Assembly (NCBI GenBank): GCA_964633355.1
Contig: CAZWGO010000034.1
Span: forward strand, 1 to 9,713
Source: Micavibrio_B sp964633355
GTDB taxonomy: Bacteria > Pseudomonadota > Alphaproteobacteria > Micavibrionales > Micavibrionaceae
DNA: 9,713 bases
Direction: 5' to 3'
Of this stretch, positions 6,284 to 9,713 are shown one piece after another; positions within the stretch are counted from its first letter, which is position 1; each line of letters starts with the position of its first letter. Both the position numbers and the translations under genes were made by a program. The notes beneath the pieces are model-generated. The model made no database searches. It was given only the letters and a program-made list of their open reading frames with translations, and was not told where the DNA came from.

Positions 6284-6298
6284 TGATTTGTATTGGAT

Positions 6299-7573
6299 TT
6301 ACTCATGAAATTCCGCCATATCGGGAATGCGGCTAAAGGCGATTTTGGTGCCGACATAACCAGCCTGGGTTTGCGGCGTAATACCCATCGTCACTGTTTC
6401 CTTGCCGTATCTCTCATTGAGATCGTCAAGCGCGGCGGAAAGCTTGTCGTTCTTTGCCTGCAGTTTCTGATGCGCGGACGATGCCATATCGAACAGGTCC
6501 GGCGTGATCTGTTGACGCTCGCAAAGACCGGACATGTTAATCGATACCTTCTTCATCAGCCCCGGTTTGTAGGTGTCCAGTAAAGCATCCCAAAGATGAT
6601 CAAGCGCTTTCAGAAAGGCGAAGTTATCTTGTGATGGTGATATTTTGATGCCTGCGCCCCAGCCTTCACCGTCGACAGTACGAAAGCTGACATCGAAATA
6701 GGTGGAGTAGTGTTCATAGCGGCGCAGACGCGCGGCGGCTTTGACGGTCAATCTTCGGGCAATGAGTTTTGCGACAGATGGTGCGCGCAGTTCGGGCTCC
6801 AAGATGCGGGAATGACCGACGACAGTGCGGTTTGGTTCATCATTCACCGGGACTTCGAAGCCGTGCAGATTGTACCAGAACTTCTCGCCCTCGACGGAGC
6901 CCCATATTTTACGCGCTTGTTTGGGAGAGAGATTCCAGAATTGCTCAGTGGTTCGAATGCCACGCTCGCGCAAATTGGCTTCCATATTGGCGCCGATGCC
7001 GGGAAAATCACGCAAGGAGAGATCGAATAAAGGGCCTGGCAGCATGTCTTTTTCGATGATGACTAGCCCATTGGGCTTCATCATGTTGGTGGCGATCTTG
7101 GCGAGATAGCCGTTGGGCGCAAAACCAATTGAGCAGTTGATCGCGGAGCCGACATTCTTCCAGATGCCTTCGCGGATTCTTGTGGCAAGGGCGATTGCGG
7201 CTTCGCGGTTTCTCTTGTTCGGCGGCAATCGCGACGACATCTCGTCAATCGACCAGACCTTATTAATCGGCGTATGGCGCACGACTTCCTCGATAATCTT
7301 GTGATGGTATTCGACATATTTGTCATGGCGGGCGAGGACGAGCTTCAGCCCCGGGCACATTTTCTTGGCATCGTAAATCTTGGTGCCGGTGCGGATGCCA
7401 AACTTCTTGGCTTCATAGGAGGCGGCTATCGCGCAGGTGCCGTCCGTCATCATCGGAACAACCGCCATGGGGACATTGCGCAAAGAAGGGTTCTCCTGCT
7501 GTTCTATACTGGCGAAATAGCTGTTCAGGTCGAGAAACAGCCAGTTGATTTCTGAGGGATGCTCGTTAAACAT
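6299..7573 (-). CDS. Y-family (UmuC/DinB-type) translesion DNA polymerase
   Basis: This gene encodes 424 residues from ATG 7573. The palm carries FLDLNSYFAS (~13-22), with the first metal-binding Asp15 and the Tyr-Phe steric-gate pair, and VWSIDEM (~106-112), with catalytic Asp110 and Glu111. ASYEAKKFGI (~51-60) and CSIGFAPNGYLAKIATNM (~147-164) are family signatures. LRDFPGIGANMEANL (~187-201) is the helix-hairpin-helix. QITPDLF (355-361) fits a sliding-clamp-binding motif. The protein resembles the ~420-residue alphaproteobacterial group often labelled ImpB-like, and is neither classical DinB nor UmuC. A longer frame to 7609 would begin MFLFLFLF. I reject it because that stretch encodes the membrane segment of the upstream 40-residue peptide in another frame, and because GGA lies 8 nt before 7573. 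LexA boxes upstream indicate SOS induction. Confidence 0.93.
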   Translation of the reverse strand: MFNEHPSEINWLFLDLNSYFASIEQQENPSLRNVPMAVVPMMTDGTCAIAASYEAKKFGIRTGTKIYDAKKMCPGLKLVLARHDKYVEYHHKIIEEVVRHTPINKVWSIDEMSSRLPPNKRNREAAIALATRIREGIWKNVGSAINCSIGFAPNGYLAKIATNMMKPNGLVIIEKDMLPGPLFDLSLRDFPGIGANMEANLRERGIRTTEQFWNLSPKQARKIWGSVEGEKFWYNLHGFEVPVNDEPNRTVVGHSRILEPELRAPSVAKLIARRLTVKAAARLRRYEHYSTYFDVSFRTVDGEGWGAGIKISPSQDNFAFLKALDHLWDALLDTYKPGLMKKVSINMSGLCERQQITPDLFDMASSAHQKLQAKNDKLSAALDDLNERYGKETVTMGITPQTQAGYVGTKIAFSRIPDMAEFHE

Positions 7574-7574
7574 C

Positions 7575-7697
7575 TCACCAATCCAAAAAAGAAATAAGAA
7601 TAAAAACAATTAAAAACAATAAGTTGTACTGTTTTTGTAATCTTTCGCGGTCAGATCGCTCTCGATTGAGCTTTTTAAGAGAATTTTCGACTTGCAT
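7575..7697 (-). CDS. 40-residue SOS-controlled membrane peptide upstream of the polymerase
   Basis: ATG at 7697 opens a 40-codon frame ending with TGA at 7577-7575. Only one base separates it from the polymerase ATG at 7573. The first ~24 residues are strongly charged (MQVENSLKKLNRERSDRERL, then QKQY) and probably helical. Residues ~25-38 (NLLFLIVFILISFL) form one short hydrophobic membrane segment, and the peptide ends in DW. AGAGGA lies 4 nt before the ATG and sits inside the distal LexA box. The spacing implies translational coupling with the polymerase. I recognise no family. It could be a membrane anchor or recruiter, a small SOS inhibitor, or simply a translated leader. The function is unknown, but start, Shine-Dalgarno, length and coupling are all seen directly. 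Confidence 0.6.
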   Translation of the reverse strand: MQVENSLKKLNRERSDRERLQKQYNLLFLIVFILISFLDW

Positions 7698-7720
7698 GTG
7701 TTCCTCTTATGTTCTATAAG
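7692..7720 (+). promoter_or_regulatory. Rightward SOS promoter for the 29-residue peptide gene
   Basis: TTGCAT (7692-7697), 17 nt, TATAAG (7715-7720) is a good sigma-70 match. Its -10 box lies between the two LexA boxes, and the left box occupies its spacer. The predicted start is near 7727, about 43 nt before the ATG at 7770. Confidence 0.55.
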
Positions 7721-7734
7721 AACATTATTAGAAC
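7700..7734. promoter_or_regulatory. Two LexA boxes in a symmetric divergent operator
   Basis: The plus strand reads GTTC-N7-GTTC (7700-7714), five bases TATAA, then GAAC-N7-GAAC (7720-7734). GTTC-N7-GTTC and its complement GAAC-N7-GAAC are the established LexA binding form in alphaproteobacteria. All four half-sites are exact and placed symmetrically about 7717, so one box faces each way. They overlap the core elements of both divergent promoters, as repressor sites should. The adjacent translesion polymerase gene is a classical LexA target, which supports the call. Confidence 0.82.
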
Positions 7735-7754
7735 AAACAAAGCATCCAAGTCAA
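7725..7754 (-). promoter_or_regulatory. Leftward SOS promoter for the 40-residue peptide and polymerase genes
   Basis: On the minus strand TTGACT (7754-7749) is followed after 18 nt by TAATAA (7730-7725), which lies inside the right-hand LexA box. Transcription would start near 7717. This leaves a leader of ~20 nt that contains the AGAGGA ribosome-binding site of the 40-residue gene. Confidence 0.55.
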
Positions 7755-7769
7755 CAAAAAGAGGTCGTC

Positions 7770-7859
7770 ATGTACAGTTTTAAACTTCGTTATACATTGC
7801 CAAGTTCCGTTATGTTCTTCTCTATGCTGGTCTATAGTTATTATCAAGCCTGGTCCTGA
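7770..7859 (+). CDS. 29-residue SOS-controlled hydrophobic peptide
   Basis: ATG at 7770 opens a 29-codon frame ending with TGA at 7857-7859. AGAGG lies 5 nt before the start, a good ribosome-binding site. The peptide begins MYSFKLRYTL, with two basic residues, and continues with a hydrophobic span (LPSSVMFFSMLVYSYY, ~10-25) ending QAWS, consistent with one inner-membrane helix with its N-terminus inside. The gene sits directly behind a LexA-controlled promoter and ahead of a terminator, forming a complete small transcription unit. Caulobacter SidA (an SOS division inhibitor) and E. coli TisB (a membrane-depolarising toxin) are LexA-controlled membrane peptides of the same length class. I claim the analogy of size, topology and control only, not sequence homology. 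Confidence 0.6.
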   Translation: MYSFKLRYTLPSSVMFFSMLVYSYYQAWS

Positions 7860-7885
7860 CTTCAAGCAAATGACGGTTTTTGAAT

Positions 7886-7922
7886 AAACCTCTCCGGATA
7901 ACGGGGAGGTTTCGTCGTTTTA
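7886..7922 (+). terminator. Rho-independent-like terminator after the 29-residue peptide gene
   Basis: AAACCTCTCC (7886-7895) pairs with GGGGAGGTTT (7903-7912) in a 10-bp stem with one G-T pair and the loop GGATAAC. A GTTTT run follows at 7918-7922 after a short CGTC gap. It closes the small unit beginning near 7727 and separates it from macA. The remaining bases to 7985 show no clear promoter. Two GTTC words at 7926 and 7945 are wrongly spaced for a LexA box. Confidence 0.65.
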
Positions 7923-7985
7923 AGCGTTCTCTTTTAAAGGCAAAGTTCTAAGTTGCTGAAATAAATCGAAAAGAACGCAAATTTA

Positions 7986-9146
7986 ATGAAAAAATTTTTC
8001 CTTATTCTTTTGATCCTGGGCGCTATCGGCGGCGCGGTCTATTACTTCAAGGGTAAGAGCGATAAAGCCGAAGACGCCAGGGCTGCTTATAAAATCACCG
8101 AAGTCAAAACCGGCACGATCGAGGAAGTCATCACCTCGCAAGGCAAACTCGAAGCCAAGGAATATGTCGACGTTGGTTCGCAAGTTTCCGGTCAGCTCGA
8201 AAAACTGCATGTAGACCTCGGCGATGTCGTGAAAGAAGGCGATCTGATCGCCGAGATCGATCCGAAAATTTATGAATCTCAGGTCGAGGCGATACAAGCC
8301 CGCTTGAAAACACTTGCTGCACAGAAACAGGAACAGGCGTCATTGGTCGAACAGGCAAAGCAGAAATTTACCCGTAACGAGACGTTGTTTAAAGCCGATG
8401 CGATTTCAAAAGAAGTATTTGAAGATGCGCAAACAGCATTGAATGTGGCCAATGCGCAATTGGCCTCTATCGATGCACAGATCGAGGAGGCGAATTCTTC
8501 TCTGGAAGAGAGCAAGACCAATCTAGGCTACACCAAGATTTACGCGCCGATGGCGGGAACTGTCGTGTCGCAAACCTCGCGTGAAGGTCAAACGTTGAAC
8601 GCCAACCAATCCGCGCCGGTGATCGTGCAGGTTGCCAATCTGGACGTGCTAACCGTGCGTGCTCAAGTAGCCGAAGCCGATATCATGAATATCAAGGAGG
8701 GCATGCCGGCCTATTTTACCATTCTCGGCAGTCAGGACCGCAGATGGAACGGTAAGGTACGCCAAATATTGCCAACGCCTGATGTCGTCAATGATGTTGT
8801 TCTTTATAATGTGTTGATCGATGTCGATAACAAAGATCGCCAGTTGATGCTCAATATGAGTACGCAAATGTTTTTCGAAGTTGGTAAGGCGGTAGATGTG
8901 CCAGTCATCCCGGTTGGTGCGCTGGGTAAGCGCATGGAAGAAAAAGATAGCGAAGCCGGCCACGCCTATATGGTGAAAATATCCAATAGCGGGCAGGTAG
9001 CAGATCGAGAAATTTTAGTCGGCCTTATGGACCGCACGAATGCCGAGGTGAAATCGGGCTTGAAGCTGGGTGAGAAAGTTGTCGAAGCGAATATTTCGGC
9101 TAAATCGACCGATGCAAAATCATCGGCTCGTATGCCGAGGTTTTAA
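7986..9146 (+). CDS. macA: MacA-type periplasmic adaptor subunit of a tripartite efflux pump
   Basis: MacA is the membrane-fusion protein that links the inner-membrane ABC transporter MacB to an outer-membrane TolC-type channel. The frame encodes 386 residues, close to the family's ~370. An N-terminal membrane anchor spans ~4-21 (FFLILLILGAIGGAVYYF) with no lipobox cysteine. The first half of the lipoyl domain (VDVGSQVSGQLEKLHVDLGD, ~61-80) is followed by a long helical hairpin (~93-180). The second lipoyl half contains YTKIYAPMAGTVV (~182-194). A beta-barrel domain (~220-300) and a membrane-proximal domain to ~370 complete it. The ribosome-binding site is weak (AGAAC, ~8 nt upstream). The stop lies 2 nt before the MacB start, so the two are one operon. 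The exported substrate is unknown and may be a peptide, lipid or macrolide. Confidence 0.93.
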   Translation: MKKFFLILLILGAIGGAVYYFKGKSDKAEDARAAYKITEVKTGTIEEVITSQGKLEAKEYVDVGSQVSGQLEKLHVDLGDVVKEGDLIAEIDPKIYESQVEAIQARLKTLAAQKQEQASLVEQAKQKFTRNETLFKADAISKEVFEDAQTALNVANAQLASIDAQIEEANSSLEESKTNLGYTKIYAPMAGTVVSQTSREGQTLNANQSAPVIVQVANLDVLTVRAQVAEADIMNIKEGMPAYFTILGSQDRRWNGKVRQILPTPDVVNDVVLYNVLIDVDNKDRQLMLNMSTQMFFEVGKAVDVPVIPVGALGKRMEEKDSEAGHAYMVKISNSGQVADREILVGLMDRTNAEVKSGLKLGEKVVEANISAKSTDAKSSARMPRF

Positions 9147-9148
9147 TC

Positions 9149-9713
9149 ATGCAAAGCTTGCTCGAGCTTAAGAATATCAAACGCTATTATGCAGAAAGCG
9201 AAGTTCCGGTAAGGGCGTTGGACGATGTGTCCCTGACGATCAATGCAGGTGAATTCGTTGCCATCATGGGGCAGTCGGGTTCGGGTAAATCGACCTTGAT
9301 GAATATTATCGGCTGCCTCGACCGTCCAACCGAAGGTAGTTACAAAGTATTGGGGCGCGAAGCTTCCAGTCTGGGTAAAGATGAATTGGCAGCACTGCGC
9401 AGCCAGACATTCGGTTTTATCTTCCAGCGTTATAATTTGCTCGCCACATCGACGGCGTCAGAGAATATCGAAATTCCTGCCATGTATGCAGGGCTGGATA
9501 AATCAAAACGCAAAAGTCGTGCCAAGGAATTGCTGACAAGCCTCGGCCTGGGCGACCGCGGCGGGCACAGGCCATCGCAATTATCGGGCGGGCAGCAACA
9601 GCGCGTGGCGATTGCCCGGGCGCTCATGAACGATCCGCCGGTTATTCTGGCCGATGAACCGACAGGGGCGCTGGATAGTAAAAGCGGGCAGGATGTAATG
9701 GCGCTGCTCAAAG
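9149..9713 (+). CDS. macB: MacB-type ABC transporter, ATPase part, cut by the right edge
   Basis: The first 188 residues are visible, all from the nucleotide-binding domain. Walker A GQSGSGKST is at 41-49, the Q-loop glutamine in FIFQRYNLL is at ~93, the signature LSGGQQQR at 145-152, Walker B VILADEPT at 165-172 with Glu170 as catalytic base, and the D-loop GALD at 173-176. The H-loop and the membrane part expected of full-length MacB lie beyond the window, so a separate permease gene in place of a fused one cannot be excluded (a LolD/FtsE-like stand-alone ATPase). The direct link to macA favours MacB. MacB powers export by a mechanical stroke across the periplasm through MacA and TolC. Confidence 0.9.
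   Translation, partial: MQSLLELKNIKRYYAESEVPVRALDDVSLTINAGEFVAIMGQSGSGKSTLMNIIGCLDRPTEGSYKVLGREASSLGKDELAALRSQTFGFIFQRYNLLATSTASENIEIPAMYAGLDKSKRKSRAKELLTSLGLGDRGGHRPSQLSGGQQQRVAIARALMNDPPVILADEPTGALDSKSGQDVMALLK

Noticed and set aside
7574..7609. N-terminal extension of the polymerase beginning MFLFLFLFWIGE
   Set aside because: No ribosome-binding site stands before 7609. The Phe/Leu run is the membrane segment of the 40-residue peptide read in another frame, and ATG 7573 fits the family start.
7926..7948. Possible third LexA box from two GTTC words upstream of macA
   Set aside because: The spacing is 15 nt where 7 is required, so there is no basis for placing macAB in the SOS regulon.
7983..8297. 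104-residue minus-strand frame over the start of macA
   Set aside because: It is antisense to a well supported adaptor gene and has no ribosome-binding site.
9430..9711. 93-residue minus-strand frame opposite macB
   Set aside because: It mirrors the conserved ABC signature and Walker B region, and is a shadow of that coding sequence.

Overview
The window looks like part of an alphaproteobacterial chromosome of moderate GC content. Three things suggest this: two operators of the alphaproteobacterial LexA form (GAAC-N7-GAAC), a folate-dependent TrmFO, and a Y-family polymerase of the ~420-residue kind I associate with alphaproteobacteria. Palindromic repeat elements, one of them inside a reading frame, fit the same picture. 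I cannot name a genus.

Left part (1-1513, + strand). The 3' end of an unidentified gene runs in from the left edge and carries a GC-rich palindromic element within its frame. A strong promoter overlaps its stop codon and drives a helical-repeat (HEAT-like) protein of unknown role. A 76-bp inverted-repeat element fills the convergent gap before trmFO.

Middle (1514-6216, - strand). Six genes form one tightly packed run. In transcription order they are a GNAT acetyltransferase, a glutamine-amidotransferase-like protein of the biotin-protein-ligase N-terminal (BPL_N) type, a methyltransferase-fold-like protein, a cytoplasmic avidin/streptavidin-like protein, a second GATase-like protein with a degenerate active site, and the tRNA methyltransferase TrmFO. 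Joints are gaps of 3-10 nt or overlaps of 7-20 nt. The four genes before trmFO are visibly AT-richer than trmFO, which suggests an acquired cassette. An avidin-like protein beside two BPL_N-like proteins hints at biotin, but that is inference.

Right-centre (6299-7859). A divergent SOS control region holds two LexA boxes arranged symmetrically around position 7717. Leftward it controls a 40-residue membrane peptide ending 1 nt before the Y-family polymerase. Rightward it controls a 29-residue membrane peptide. Neither small gene appears in a routine ORF search with a 60-residue cut-off. They resemble in size, topology and control, though not demonstrably in sequence, known SOS membrane peptides such as Caulobacter SidA and E. 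coli TisB. This is the most interesting part of the window. A rho-independent-like terminator follows the 29-residue gene.

Right end (7986-9713, + strand). A MacA-type periplasmic adaptor is followed 2 nt later by a MacB-type ATPase, cut by the right edge. Together they form a tripartite efflux/export system.
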